Of a stretch of 64,000 bases of DNA, positions 1 through 12,239 are shown one piece after another. Within the stretch, counting starts at the first letter, position 1. Every line of letters starts with the position of its first letter. The position numbers and the translations under genes were made by a program. Source of the DNA: Acanthosoma haemorrhoidale (lineage: Eukaryota; Arthropoda; Insecta; Hemiptera; Acanthosomatidae); assembly GCA_930367205.1 (NCBI GenBank), contig OV884012.1, forward strand, positions 31,964,796 through 32,028,795, read 5' to 3'. Under the pieces are notes generated by a model that saw only the letters and a list, made by a program, of their open reading frames with translations, was not told the origin of the DNA and ran no database searches.

Positions 1-41
1 AATTCATCTCCTTTCTAGACTCCATCGGACATCGTTTCCTT

Positions 42-2280
42 GTGGGTGGGGACTTTAATGCGGAGCACTGGGGGTCAAGATCCACAAATACACGAGGACG
101 CGCTTTGCTGCCTGCACTCACACGGAAACATTGCTCCACTATCACTCCTGACACAGCCACCTATTGGCCATCAGATCCCAACCGAAATCCTGATCTCCTT
201 GACTTCTTTTTTTACAATAGTTTAGGAACACTAAACTATTCACTCAAGCGCCTCGATGACCTTTCCTCCGATCATAGCCCTTTATTATTAAACATTTCCC
301 TAAGACCAATTCACAAACTGCCTCCTCCTTCATTTATTAGGGGCCCAGTTAACTGGGACCACTTCCGTCAGCTTCTTACTGAGTCCGTAAACCTAAAATT
401 ATCCCTGAAAACATCCCAAGACCTAGACGATGCAGTGCATTCTTTCACTACTCTGGTCCAGAGGTCGGCTTGGGAGGCATCGTGACACAAAAATCCACAA
501 TCATAATCGTTTACCTCAGCATCTCAAAGATCTAATCCAATCCAAACGCCGCTCCAGAACAGTGTGGCAAATCCTATTGATCGTCGCACGTACAATCAGT
601 ACTGCCGATTAGTAAAGCGGCGATTGGCATCCTTCAGCTCCGATTCTTTCAATTCCTACCTCTCCTCTCTGTCCACCAGGGATAACTCCTTGTGGAACGT
701 AACCAAAAAAATCCTAAAGTATCAACCTGTTTCACACCCATTCCGTCGTGATGATGGGTCCTGGGCGGCTTCGGATGGGGATAGGTCGGAGGAATTTGCT
801 CTGCATCTTACCCATACTTTCACACCTCACCTTTCTCATCAAAGCCATACTCACAGCACAACTGTGGAAGATTTCCTCACTTCACCTATTCCTCTCTCTC
901 TTCCACCAAAAGCCGTTAACCCCTCTGAGGTTAAATACCTTCTGAAAAACTTACCTTACCGAAAATCCCCTGGATATGATCTCCTTACTCCTCAAATTCT
1001 CAAACAACTTCCTCCTAAAGCCATAATCTTCCTAACCTACATATATAATTGCATAATCTGAACGACGCACTTTCCTCTCCTCTGGAAACATTCCATTATT
1101 GTCCTATTCGCCAAACCCGGTAAACCACCCAATGACGCCTCATCTTATCGTCCAATTAGCCTACTCCCTATCCTCTCAAAAATATTTGAGAAACTCCTAC
1201 TAAAACGTCTACTTCCCATTGTTGAATCCAAAAACCTTTGTCCCGCACACCAGTTTGGTTTCCGCCAACGACATTCCACTGCTCAACAAGGCCTTCGCGT
1301 TGTTGATCACATCTCCTCAGCCCTTGAAACCAAACAGTATTGCACTGCTGCCTTTCTTGATATAGCTCAAGCTTTTGACAGGGTTTGGCACGCAGGTTTG
1401 CTCTACAAGCTCAAAAGATATTTACCACAGACCCTTTTCCTAATCCTACAGTCCTACCTTTCAAACTGCTTCTTCCAAGTCCGCTGTGGTTTAGAATACT
1501 CTAACTACTATCCCATAAGTGCAGGAGTTCCACAGGGCAGTGTCCTAGGCCCCATCCTCTATAACCTATACACCGCTGATGTCCCCTCTACTCCCAATAC
1601 CTTCTTGGCCACATTTGCAGATGACACTGCAGTCTTGTCATCCCATCCAGACCCCGACATAGCATCCTATAACCTTCAAAAACACCTTGACAAGATCGAG
1701 TATTGGTGCAATCAATGGCGGATCAAAGTTAATGAAGCAAAATGCTCCCACATTACCTTCACCCTTTGTCGCAAGTCTGGTTCACTAGTTTATTTTAATT
1801 CTATTCATCTCCCTGTATCCGAGACAGTACGGTACTTAGGCTTCCATCTTGACAAACGACTGACCTGGAACCCACATACGAGACTAAAAAGACAAGAACT
1901 AAACAGACGCTTTGGACAACTGTACAGACTACTTCAAAGAAAATAAACTACTAATCTACAAAGTTATACTTAAACCAATCTGGACATACGGAATAGAGCT
2001 ATGGGGGACAGCAAAAAAGTCGAACATCAAGCGTATCCAATCCTTTCAATCAAAAGTCCTGAGAACAATAGTAAATGCCCCTTATTATGTCAGCAACAAA
2101 ACCCTTCATAACGACCTTAATATACCCTACATTCTAGAACTCATCCCTTCCAAGTTTACGAAATTCCACAGTAGCCTTTCCAACTACCCTAATCCTGGAG
2201 CACAGTCAATGCACTGCGCCACTTATCCCTATAATCCTCCTCGGAGACTGAAACGGCAGTGGCCTCGTGACCTGCTATAA
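42..2280 (+). pseudogene. Jockey ORF2 (endonuclease/reverse transcriptase), broken
   Basis: ORF2 polyprotein of copy A, which would nick target DNA and reverse-transcribe the element RNA. The C-terminal half of an AP-endonuclease-like domain starts at 42 (GGDFNAEH) and keeps the catalytic SDH motif (SSDHSPLLL, about 264-290). Reverse transcriptase motifs follow: SYRPISLLP near 1143, QFGFRQRHST near 1252, AFLDIAQAFDRVWH near 1351, GVPQGSVLGP near 1526 and the catalytic FADDTA at 1614-1631. The C-terminal part ends RRLKRQWPRDLL at 2280, the usual end for Jockey-clade ORF2. Breaks are a frame loss near 480-565, a TGA at 1059-1061 where the other copies read CGA, and a frameshift near 1930. The reading frame is otherwise well kept, so decay is fairly recent. 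It is not functional as read. Confidence 0.9.
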
Positions 2281-2466
2281 ACGCGTGACAGTGGGAGTCC
2301 TGGCAATGGCCAGTCTCTCCAATCATGTCCTGAGCGTCTGTGGCTCTCGCGTTCTTGGTCAGCCTCCACTGGCTAGTATCCGGTGACGCGGCTGACGGAG
2401 GAGCGTGGGGGACTTCCCAAGACTCCGCTTTCTCTTTGCGGTGGATTTGGGGGGTCTCTGGGCTGT

Positions 2467-2561
2467 CTGTAAATATTGTATGAATGAGCGAGTGAATGAT
2501 GAACTGTAAATATTGTATGAATGAGCGAGTGAATGATGAACTGTAAATATTGTATGAATAA
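2467..2561 (+). repeat. 37-bp tandem repeat in Jockey 3' UTR
   Basis: A 37-bp unit beginning CTGTAAATATTGTATGAATG occurs at 2467-2503 and 2504-2540, with a partial third unit at 2541-2561. The other copies in the window (37725-37785, 46190-46245) have only one full and one partial diverged unit, so the array expanded in copy A. Confidence 0.9.
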
Positions 2562-2584
2562 GAGCATATATCTTAATTACTTAT

Positions 2585-2600
2585 TGCCTTATAAAAGGCA
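2585..2600 (+). other. Jockey 3'-terminal stem-loop
   Basis: TGCCTTATAAAAGGCA folds into a perfect 6-bp stem with an ATAA loop, about 20 nt before the AATAAAGG tail. The same stem (TGCC...GGCA) sits at the same place in the other copies with different loops. It is probably the RNA feature recognised by the element's own reverse transcriptase, which is known for some other LINEs and inferred here. Confidence 0.65.
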
Positions 2601-2640
2601 GATTGTAATTATTGCACAATAAAGGAATTATACTACTCAA

Positions 2641-5600
2641 ATTACTAATTAAATGATTAGTTACCGTTCGTTTATCACCGGGCATAAAATACCAAGAACG
2701 CCGTTTGAAAAACACGATATGATTTAGCAATGAGGTCTTCTTTTGTAAGTACTTTGTGCGAATCCTTTCTATCACTAGATATTTATTTATTGTAGAGATT
2801 ATTAATTCCAATTATTTCATATAATTTAATTATAATATGTGATGCATATATTCTTTATAGAGATCATGTTCCCACGCTGTGTATATATACAAATTTAGCG
2901 TGTATCGGATGTTTAAACTAGTAAGTCCAGTTTAAAAATAATCAGTAAGTCGATTTAAATTAGATAATCAACTCAATATTGTAGAAAAATATATTTATGT
3001 TTTAGATAATAATATTGATCTAAAACATAAATCGATTGACTTATAATAATAATAATCGACATGAGGTATTTTTCATATCACTGCTACATCAAATGTAACT
3101 TCTATGTTTGGTTTCATATCTTTACGACAACAATGGTACTTACTTAGACTAAACTTGACAAACAAACAAACGGATTAAAAGTGAAAGGCTTCTGAAAAAA
3201 AAAGAAAAAAATCATGAACTTTTTATTACTTCACTTTTATTTTTTTATTAAATTGATACGTCAGGTGGAATGGGAAAATTGAATCTTCAGTGCCTGAACT
3301 GTTTTCATCGCCTATTGAAATCCTTAGACTTATTACAAAGCAGATGAGAACCTGCTTAAGTTAAGCTGAAGTTTCAATTTTTTAGGAACATCACGTCGCA
3401 ACAAAGTCTGATGGGAGAGGGATTAAGCACTTCTAATCTTGCACGCCTATACAAACCTTACTCTTCCCTTCTGCTGTCTCATCCAATCCCGAAGAGAAGG
3501 AAATCCTATTTAGCCCGCCTAAATTGTATTATTCAAAGTCAATTATAAACTTTGGCTGTTCCTTTATATTTATTTTTTAATGTTTTCAAAATAATATTTA
3601 TACTGGGGATACCTGGAGCTCTTTAAACTGACGGATTAAGCCGAAGTTTGTCCACTAAGTCTGCCTAACAGAGGAAGAAGAACAAAAGTGCTAAGCAGCA
3701 ACGGATCCCAAGATCAAGTTTAAGGGACTTAACGGTATCTGTGAGTAAGGCGATAGGCTTAGCGATCCGGTTCCTCAGCTCCTGTGCGTCTATTCACAGC
3801 CAGAGTACCATTTCTAAGTACTAGGATTTTTATTGTTTATTTCGATGCACTAACAGACCTAATAAGTTTTTCCATGACTTCGTTACAAATGGAACAATAT
3901 AGGAAATATTAAATAGTGGTCATCATTTATGTTTCAGAAGTGAAAGCTGTAAAAAAATACGGTACAACACATTACCGATAATATCTACAGATTCAAAAAT
4001 AAGAATTTCGTTATTCGTTCCCTAAAATAAAACAAAATATCAATTTAAGAAGCATATAATAATTATCCTTAATTTATAAATTGTTCACTAGTCCAAGATA
4101 CTAGAAAGAAAGCAGAATATGGGTTGAACTTTTTTTTTTTTTCTTAGCTCTCAAACTTATAAAGTAGGATGTGGGAAAAATAAAGGAAAGTTATTTGAGT
4201 GCCTTTCACTAAGGGGAGTCCCCCATTTGACGGATGTATGAGAAGTATATAGGGTGTGGAATGCCTAAAGGAGGCGGGTGGAATCAGGAAGGTAGTGAGA
4301 GTCTACCGTGGGTTGAACAAATTTAAAATATGTGAGTATAGAAGAAAATGTTACTGTTATTTATAAGAAACAATATATATGAAGAAATATCCCAAAAACT
4401 GCTGAGACTGCTTAACTTCTTCGTATAAATCAAGGAGTAGCAATATGTGCAGATATTGTTAGAAAAAGGCTTTCTGAAGTGTATTTTAGCCCTCAGGTAC
4501 CAGCACGAGTGGCATTGTTGATCTGAGACCAGCTTGATGGGCAAACATTTTATTGTTTCTGGATAATAGATTAAATTCGAGCTCCTCTACAGCTCCTCTG
4601 AGAATCGAGAGTAATCTTATACCTTATTGGGAAAAATCATTGAATAGAAGGAAGTACTAAGGAAGGATTATTAAACGCTTCTGATAAAATACCGTATTAC
4701 TTTACCAAACATCTAAATAACTCTGCTTTGTTTGGCAAATTTTCACATTATAACATGATGTCCTCAAAAGGTCCAAAGGTACCTCCACAGACCATAAACA
4801 CTCATCTAAAAGGGGTTTCAATCAACAAACCACTCACTTAAAATCAACCTACATTCAATAAATAAATTTAGTCTGATCTTTGACATATTTTTACAATAAA
4901 AATTAACAATATAGCGTAAACAGAGAAGTAACTGTAAAAAATAAAATAAATAAATCTGTAAATAAAACACCTTCGCCTTGGTTTACTTTATACTTTGTTT
5001 TTAATACAAAAACGAAGTATTGTTTAGTCGGAAATATTGGCAGATGAAACAGATTGTTTTAGAGGCCAATGAGGTGCACAAGATTTCTGTTAAAAGTTCC
5101 CTCTTTGACTGCTACATATTTATTCACCCCGAGAAATTTCCACCATTACGGAAGTTGTTAATGACTTTCAGGGTGAAAACTTTACACGCAGCTGCTCGAG
5201 ATGAATAATTTGAGGTAGCAATCGACCGGCTAAATTACATCTTATTTAGTTAAGCCAGTGAAGGGGGGGGGGGCTGAAATGGAGAATCAGAAGGCTCGAA
5301 AGCAGAATCCCCCCTTGCAACCCTTCTATCTACCCTTAGTAAGTGGAAGTGGCCAGTGAATATTTCACAGAGATTCGGAGGGCGACGACTCTCCTGACAA
5401 TGGAAATGCTTTCATTTTTTATTAGCTTTCAACCAACCGTACTGAGAAGTTGGTATATTCACCCAATCAAGAACAAAAGAAGGGCCGAGAAAAAATATTT
5501 CGTGGACAACGGCTCCACCCATCTGTCCCTTCCTTAATTGTCTCGAGCAGAAACCTGACCTTTTTTTTTTTAAGAAAAAAACACTCAGCTTTGTTTTCTA

Positions 5601-6210
5601 AAACATTAAATATAATAAAAAGAATTTTTTTTAGAAACGTGTCTTCATCACACACATCCCATTAGATGACTGATGTGCCCGAATTCCTGAATATTTAATA
5701 ACATATATTACATCATGGTTTTAGACTGTAGGACGTAAAGCGTGATACATAATGAAGTGATCAATCAACATTGATATAGACATTTTATATAGCTTCTTTA
5801 TTTAGTTGAGGATGGCTCAAAGACGCTCAAATTAAATTGATTTATTTCTTCATCACTTACAGTAATAAGAGTTTAGACTCTAAATATATTCTCATATACT
5901 GGCAAATACAGTACCCACTTTTCAACATTATTCCATTCCGTTATTCGGAACTTGCATCTTATGACAGAGGGTATCAGTATATACATATGACGTGTTAAGC
6001 AAGATAAACTACTATGTTGCCTGTAAGGGTAGTTAAAAGAGCCACCATAAAAGACTCACATACTCACGTATGTATAACATAATTCGAAACTGGCTGATGC
6101 GGGCCCACTCGAATTTTCCCTCAAGCTGAAACACGCGTATTATTAATTTATTTATTTTAAAATAACACTAGTAATTAATTCTAATAATGAATAGGTTGTT
6201 AATCTTAAAA
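2641..6210. other. AT-rich intergenic stretch
   Basis: No convincing exon or known repeat. It contains homopolymer runs and one perfect hairpin, 2993-3007 against 3018-3032 (15-bp arms, 10-nt loop). The short ORFs near 4323-4544, 5020-5208 and 5343-5665 have no recognisable motif and look random. Confidence 0.5.
2993..3032. repeat. Perfect 15-bp-arm hairpin
   Basis: ATTTATGTTTTAGAT and its exact reverse complement are separated by 10 nt. Very AT-rich; possibly the core of a small foldback element. No flanking target duplication was found. Confidence 0.7.
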
Positions 6211-6532
6211 ATCAGCTTAATCTCTTTCTGGTAGTGGTACGACGAGTCCAGAAGAATTTTGGGAAATGACGGAGTGCTAGCGGCTTGTGCTCCGCCTCTA
6301 TCGCGGGTTGACCAGTACCTCCGGAAACGGCCCATATTTGTTTCGTTTATTGAATCAATTAAATTAGTTAATTGATTCCTGTTTATATTTATATGGGCCG
6401 TTCCCGGAGGTACTGCAATACCGGGTCAACCCGCGACAGAGTTGGAGCAAGCCCCTAGCACTCCGTCATTTCCCAAAAATCAGTTTAATCTTCTGGACCC
6501 CCGATGGGAGTCGTACCAGAGATTAAGCTGAT
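6211..6532. mobile_element. Foldback MITE-like inverted repeat
   Basis: The two halves are long imperfect reverse complements. The ends read ATCAGCTTAATCTCT (left) and AGAGATTAAGCTGAT (right). Internal paired blocks include TGGGAAATGACGGAGTGCTAG with CTAGCACTCCGTCATTTCCC, and the blocks around the CGGGTTGACC and GGTCAACCCG pair. The centre is the near-palindrome GAATCAATTAAATTAGTTAATTGATTC region (about 6352-6378). There is no coding capacity. It fits a non-autonomous DNA transposon. The flanks are A/T-rich and I could not define a target duplication with confidence. Confidence 0.85.
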
Positions 6533-7003
6533 AAGAACAGATACTACACTTTCAACCTGGGGACTAATGGTACACATAATGAGTTTAAGATTGCAAAATA
6601 CATGTAACGTCATACCACTTGAGACGAAAAATAGACAGCTTGAATGAATGGAAGAATAAGGCTCCGGATCGACCTGCCAGTCACCTACAACTCACTCCCG
6701 GAGTCAGGGGCCAGAGGAGACAACCTAATGCCTTGGTTCAGCCCCAAATTAATTTTTTGTCATATATTTTTCCTTTAAATTAATTTAATTTTTTTTGATA
6801 TTATAGCATTATCAATGATAATTAATGGTTAACCATTATTAATGTTAAGCCAGAACTAAAAAAAGAATACTGTAATATAAAATTAATAATGCACAAATAA
6901 TATTTGAAACTTTGTATGCATACAAACAAAATTTGACCTGAAACGAGAAAAGCTCCACTGTAAATTACATAAATATATAAAGTGATTCTTAGAGGTAACT
7001 CAC
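6533..7003. other. AT-rich stretch without genes
   Basis: Only a moderately GC-rich patch at 6660-6730 stands out (possibly an old repeat); nothing identifiable. Confidence 0.4.
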
Positions 7004-7153
7004 CAAATCCACGTCGAAGCTCAGACCTAGATGTGAAGTGAGGTTTATCGGGAAGGCGTAGGAAATTAGGGTTTCAGGACATTCACCTGTGGTCAGTTTG
7101 TCTGTTGCTCCAAAGCTGTCGTAGACAAAGTAAACCCTCATCAGTCCACTCAT
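7004..7153 (-). CDS. Candidate internal/first exon of an unidentified gene
   Basis: A 50-codon open segment on the minus strand, starting at an ATG (7151-7153) just after an in-frame TGA. It ends exactly at a strong donor (GATTTG|GTGAGT, donor read from 7003 downwards), and beyond the donor the frame stops after four codons. The peptide is protein-like, for example MRVYFVYDSFGATDKL and ECPETLISYAFP. I do not recognise the family. If the ATG is not the start, an upstream acceptor is needed and none is strong. No partner exon was found downstream in the window. It could still be a chance ORF beside a GT. Confidence 0.35.
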
Positions 7154-7709
7154 TCATGTACAAGTTAGGTAAAATACACCCTCATACAAAAATAAAGATG
7201 ACTCGTCCCAAAGGACGAATAAAAACTTGCACTATCAAGGCTTGAATGTTCCAGGAGAACATGTAGTAAGTTCCAATGCGTAGGGACATATACATGAGCA
7301 AAGGTTCATAACAGAGTGAGTGAAACACTTGATGCAATATCAAAGCGAAAATGCTGCAGAAATGCGTCAATTCATAGACATACAAAATGCACGAAGGTTG
7401 ACAACTGAGTGAGAGAGAGACAATAAGCTCAATAGATCATATATAAGGCAAAGTAATATCAAATAAATTATTGTACTTTCAATATCTGCTTTAAATAGAT
7501 AAATGTTGTAGTAAATACTAACTCAAGTAATAAATATCTGCATCTCAGCCTTTGGTAGCTTATATAGTCTACGAATATCCAATACAAAATCCATTAATTT
7601 TATATGTATTAATAAATTTTCATTACATACTTTATATATTTTTCATTAAAAATACATAAGGAATTTTGATATTTACATACATTTATGAAAACACTTCTGT
7701 TAGTATAAT

Positions 7710-7784
7710 TATATTAATACAAATCAAATCTTAATTGTGATAAAATTACAGCCTGCTTTATTGGGCAATAAGTAATTGTGTTCA
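7710..7784 (-). mobile_element. Ultra-short Jockey 3'-end insertion (75 bp)
   Basis: A reverse-oriented fragment holding only the last part of the Jockey 3' UTR (AAAATTACAGCCTGC to AATAAGTAATTG). It is flanked by the perfect 10-bp direct repeat TTAGTATAAT at 7700-7709 and 7785-7794. The stem is partly eroded (TGC...GCA at 7754-7767), which fits an older insertion. Confidence 0.75.
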
Positions 7785-8553
7785 TTAGTATAATAGACTT
7801 AATAGCAATAAGGAACGAATATATTCACACAAAAGACAATATACAACTTTTTTTGTCAGCCATCAGTCGAAGGTTCGTTCCATTTAATTTTTGAGGAAAA
7901 ACTTTGTTTTTGAATAATAAAATAAACATTTCTGTCGTATAGAAAATAAAAATAACAACTTCTATAACGTAAATAAGTATTAGTTTTTCTTTGTCCAAAG
8001 TGATAGCCCATATTAATTAATGTACGCAGGACGAGGTCGCTCACGCATTATATTCTACTGGGAAACCCATTAGACTGTGAAAGTATTCCTCATTCAAGCA
8101 ATAGATAGAATCATGACGTTATGTGGTATTATGCCCAAGTATTAGCGTTTATTTACATCTTTAGCCATGCGGAACTCCACGCATATTCAATTTTCTGGGA
8201 AGAAAACGCAGTTTAAAAATTTTGGAAAATCAAAGCATGAAAATCCCTTATTATGTTCGGATAACACCCTTAGAGAAATAAGGGAACGTTTTTGTCCGAC
8301 CTCATATTTAACAATAAAGATGGTAGTGTAATTCCCTTGAATCCATTTTGGTTCATGAGTTTTTGGTCAATAGGTTTAGATTACATTGATTTGATCTTTG
8401 ACAGCCGCAATCGTGGTGAAATAGAGACAAATGCAGGCAAGGAAGTTGTATGATAATTTATATTACATCTACACCCAAAAAAATTATTTCAGAACATAAT
8501 TAGAAAGTAATTTTTTTTTAATTTACACTTCTGAGTATCTTTTTAATTTCTAG
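7785..8553. other. AT-rich stretch upstream of the first visible ankyrin-gene exon
   Basis: No exon, repeat or promoter motif identified. It presumably belongs to an intron of the ankyrin gene, because the next exon begins with an acceptor site. Confidence 0.4.
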
Positions 8554-8654
8554 GTGAACTTGCATGGAAGTCTGCTGGGAAAATCATCTTCCGATGATTC
8601 TCAAAGTCAAGACGTTGAGATTCTTCTTAGAAAGTCAAAGACACTCATTGACAG
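8554..8654 (+). CDS. Ankyrin-repeat gene, exon a (internal)
   Basis: A 101-bp exon with acceptor TTTTTAATTTCTAG before 8554 and donor ACAG|GTAAAA at 8655. The open frame reads VNLHGSLLGKSSSDDS and then QDVEILLRKSKTLID, a hydrophilic and helical stretch with a Ser/Asp cluster. It ends in phase 2, and the leftover AG plus the first A of the exon at 38343 completes an Arg codon, so the joint is in frame. Assignment to the same gene rests on phase compatibility, strand and the absence of a better partner; 29.7 kb separates the two exons. Earlier exons must lie outside the window. Confidence 0.55.
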
Positions 8655-9479
8655 GTAAAAAACTTTTTGTTCTTTATCTCTGTTTTGTCTTACAGATAAA
8701 ATAATAATATTTCATTAAACAAGTATCTAACCAATAAGCCAATTTAATTTATGTATTAAAAGTCATATCATAACGATTAAAGCACGTTTAAAACAATCCA
8801 TCGTCATATAATAGCAGATTACCTGCCAGTTCATGCTTTCTTAGAGGACTTTAACGAGATAACAGCCATACTGCATCCCCTATTGAGCGACGCATAATGC
8901 TCTAACATATTTGATTGTTATGTCAGAATCGAGTAAATGATTTTATTTTATATATTTCAATATGTTTTTTTCGTTGGTGTATCAGTAGGTCCCATGCGTC
9001 ATTAAAATTCGGAAAATTAATATTGGAGAAATATCTGGTAATGCCTTTCTATTTGATGGCATAGTTGCGGTTCACTACCGTACATAAAACTAAACAAAAT
9101 ATCAATTATGGTAGAATGAAATGAGATGATAGAGAAAGAATGAGAAGGACTCTGGGTTCAGACGCTGTACGACAGATCCCAGGCAGGGTATTTTCCCAAA
9201 GTGTACATGAGTATCTCTTATAACAATGATGAACAAAGCAACACATTAAACTGAAAAATGTACGAGCACCTACCCCCTCTAATGACACTGACGGAAAGAA
9301 TTGAACTCACAAAGTCAACATGACTCTCAAGATATTGGTCAACGAAATCCTTACGCTTTAAATGACAGCCTCTAAGGTATAATCAAAACACTATTAATCA
9401 ACACTCTATACATATGTATACCCCCATACGGTAATGACATAAGACAGAATAATGGTAACCAAAACACTCGATAAATATG
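8655..9479. other. Intronic sequence, start of intron 1
   Basis: AT-rich with no recognisable gene. The patch 9105-9290 is less AT-rich but its short ORF has no motif. Confidence 0.4.
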
Positions 9480-9820
9480 ATATTAATAATAAAAAGGTAG
9501 GGAAAACAAATGAACCTGTCTAATGAATTAGATTATATACACAAACACGTTATTACAAGAAACATGTAGCAGTGAAGATATGAAATATCAATAGTTATTA
9601 TTTACAATGACCAGGCCAGCATTGGTTTTATTTAACTTGGTATGACATTATCCTAGTACCTAAAAGTGTTTACAGTCCTCCCTTAAACATATATTTACTG
9701 AACTAACAGCAGAAATAGAACCAATCTCCACTAAATGTTAGCTTATGATGTAAAACAAAGCCGTTAAATTATAGAGGAGCTACTCTCTTTTATAAACTGT
9801 ACACATATGATTAAAGGGGT
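9480..9820. repeat. Dispersed repeat family R1, copy 1
   Basis: Shares a series of blocks in the same order with 16500-16925: ACGTTATTACAAG/ACTTTATTACAAA, ACATGTAGCAGTG/ATATGTAGTAGTG, GGCCAGCATT/AGCCTAGCATT, ATGTTAGCTTATG/ATGTTAGCATATG, and TCTTTTATAAACTGTACACAT/CCTTTTATAAACTATGCACAT. No coding capacity. Class unknown; probably an old non-autonomous element. Confidence 0.6.
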
Positions 9821-12239
9821 CCTCATATATGGTTGGACTTTTAAAATAAGGAAATCTAAAGAGATTCTTTCAGGCAAGACCGAGGAGTCAAATGTCACAG
9901 TAACAAATGACTCTCCTAACTTTGCTGTGATTTTTTATACATTATTTGTACTGCCACCAACTTTAACCTCGACTAACGTGGCCTTTCTGAAGGATAATTC
10001 AACATTGCGCAAATGTACAAGTTTATTTTTAATTATTCGAAATATTGTAATGGGACTGAAAGACTAATACAGCGTATTAAACGGCTTGAAGGATACATTA
10101 TCAAGGATTTATCAAAACCATAGTCTGAAGTGTATTGAGATTGGGTGACTCAACTGTCAACCTCAGATTTCATTGCACTCATTTTTCCTTCACCTTATGC
10201 CTCTTTCACCTTGACCTGGCTGGTAGAAGGGGTAGTATTCACAAGACCTTAGATAGCTCTAATTTAGTATTTAAACACTATAAAACATTCACAGATATAA
10301 ATCGAGGCTTGGTGCTGAAAATAAAATATAATGTTTGATGACGTGAATGAGATAATTAAGGAAATAAAAGAAAAGAGAACAGGCTTAAGAAACTACATTT
10401 AAAAATAAAAACGCAATAAATAATATTTTATTGTGTTACGTTAATATAGTGCTGTTAAAGTTTTTAAATAAAAATAATATTTTAAAATAAATTGGACAAA
10501 TAACATCAATCGAAATTCAATATATACTTTTAAAAGTCAGGGCTTAAATAATTTCAAGTGATATTTAAAGTGCCTCATAGTTTATTGTGAAATAATTAAG
10601 TGTCCTTGCGCTTTCTAACTAACTAAACTATTTCTCTTTTACATCTAACTTAAGTCTCTCTTTGTCTAAATTGATGTTTAACTATCCATAGTTCTTCCAA
10701 TTCTTACACACAACGTTACACTGTTTCCCCAAAAGCCAAAGCTCATATTATTTTAAATAATTGTTTTACGTTGAAACAGCGATCTTATATATTAAATAAA
10801 TCATAAAACATATCTAATTACATTAACCCATAGTTTGTATAATTACTTATTATTGAATCCAAAATATCACAGTAATATAATTATTCTTATTTATATATAT
10901 TCTTATGAATGATCTGTTCGGTAAGTTAGTTCCGTTTCTTCAACATCGATACACAAAACATGATGGGAAATATGCTTGATAAGTGGAGAGTTGTTTGTTA
11001 ATTTAGCTACATTGAAATTGAACAAGGGTCCACATCTGGAAACAAAATGTTTTCAGAATTGATGAAAGGTTGTTGAAAAAAACTCCTTTTTTTTTACATC
11101 TGTAACAGTTTTTACAATCAACCCGCAATTTAAATAACAAATAAGGTCTAACTCAGTGGAAACTCAAAAAACATTTCTTGGGATAGCCGTTGATTGCTTC
11201 CTTTGAACGTCAAATCATTCAATTCAAGCATCTCTTACAAACTGAAGTAGCAAAATATATTGAATAAGATAGCAACTCAATTTAATTAGGCATAGTTCAG
11301 CCTTAAAACATAAACTGGTGCCACTCAGCCAATTTTCTATTTTGAGTGGAGAAGTGTTGCTCAACTTTGTAGGGATGGAGGTTTTATGCCCTTAAGTATT
11401 ACGGCCTACTTTACCCATCCAGTTTTGTATTTAAGTATAAACCCAACAAAATAATAGTTCGCAACAAACAACTTTAATTTATTCAACAAACACCCCAAAC
11501 ATGCTGATATAGTTGATATCGGTTGATTTAGTTTTTCATGGCCGAGTAGATACTCCTAACTGACCATTTGGCATGGGTATGCTAGTTTTCAGCAGGAAAA
11601 GTAAATTAGTACTAGACGAAGCAGTACTTGACGCGTGGCTGATGATTGCGGTGGTAGATTGGTATTGGTACTTGATATACAGTATAACAACAATTTGGTT
11701 AATCGTATCGGAATCATCTATCGCACGTGCGATGAACAATCGTGCATCAAAGCTCAATTATTACAAAACTTTGATTTTTTTTAAAGCCCTTAACTTCAAT
11801 GATTAAAACTGAATATTTGTTAAAGTTTTAAATTAGATTAGATACTTCACAACAAAATAGTTGTTAATTGATTTCTCAATTGGCATTGTAAGTACAATTA
11901 GGCAGGTTCTCATGGCTATAAATAACATTTATGTCTCAGAAAATTGCTTGCAGTTGCTATTGATGTTTTTTTATCTGTGAGCGAATAATACTTTGTACAA
12001 GGAAGAGTCAGTATCTCCACCGTTTTCCACACGCTAAGTTTTTATACGAACTTCATTCCCGAGACCTTCTTAAATACTGTTATAAAATCCAGACATAATT
12101 ATAATTTATTTTTCTTTATGACTTCTATATGTTTTTCTGATTATAACAATACATACTTTTGTATCATGTTACGTATGTTTTTATTGGCTGTTAGGTATTT
12201 TGATGTTTATTGAGATTTCTCTGCCTGAAAAACAACGAT
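9821..12239. other. Intronic AT-rich sequence
   Basis: No exon with convincing splice sites and no recognised repeat. The ORFs at 9807-10067, 10135-10338 and 11573-11806 are low-complexity or random-looking. Confidence 0.4.

Larger units (their letters stand above)
1..2632 (+). mobile_element. Jockey-like LINE, copy A (5' part outside window)
   Basis: Non-LTR retrotransposon remnant entering from the left edge. It runs endonuclease, reverse transcriptase, then a 3' UTR ending in AATAAAGG at 2618-2625. The 3' UTR (about 2281-2632) matches six other places in the window: 7710-7784, 23451-23527, 37651-37873, 39487-39850, 46045-46322 and 59718-60060. The tail variant with GCACAATAAAGG is shared with the 23451-23527 fragment, while most others end in AATAAAGTT, so at least two subfamilies are present. 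No poly(A) longer than a few bases follows, and the 3' boundary is approximate. Confidence 0.9.
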
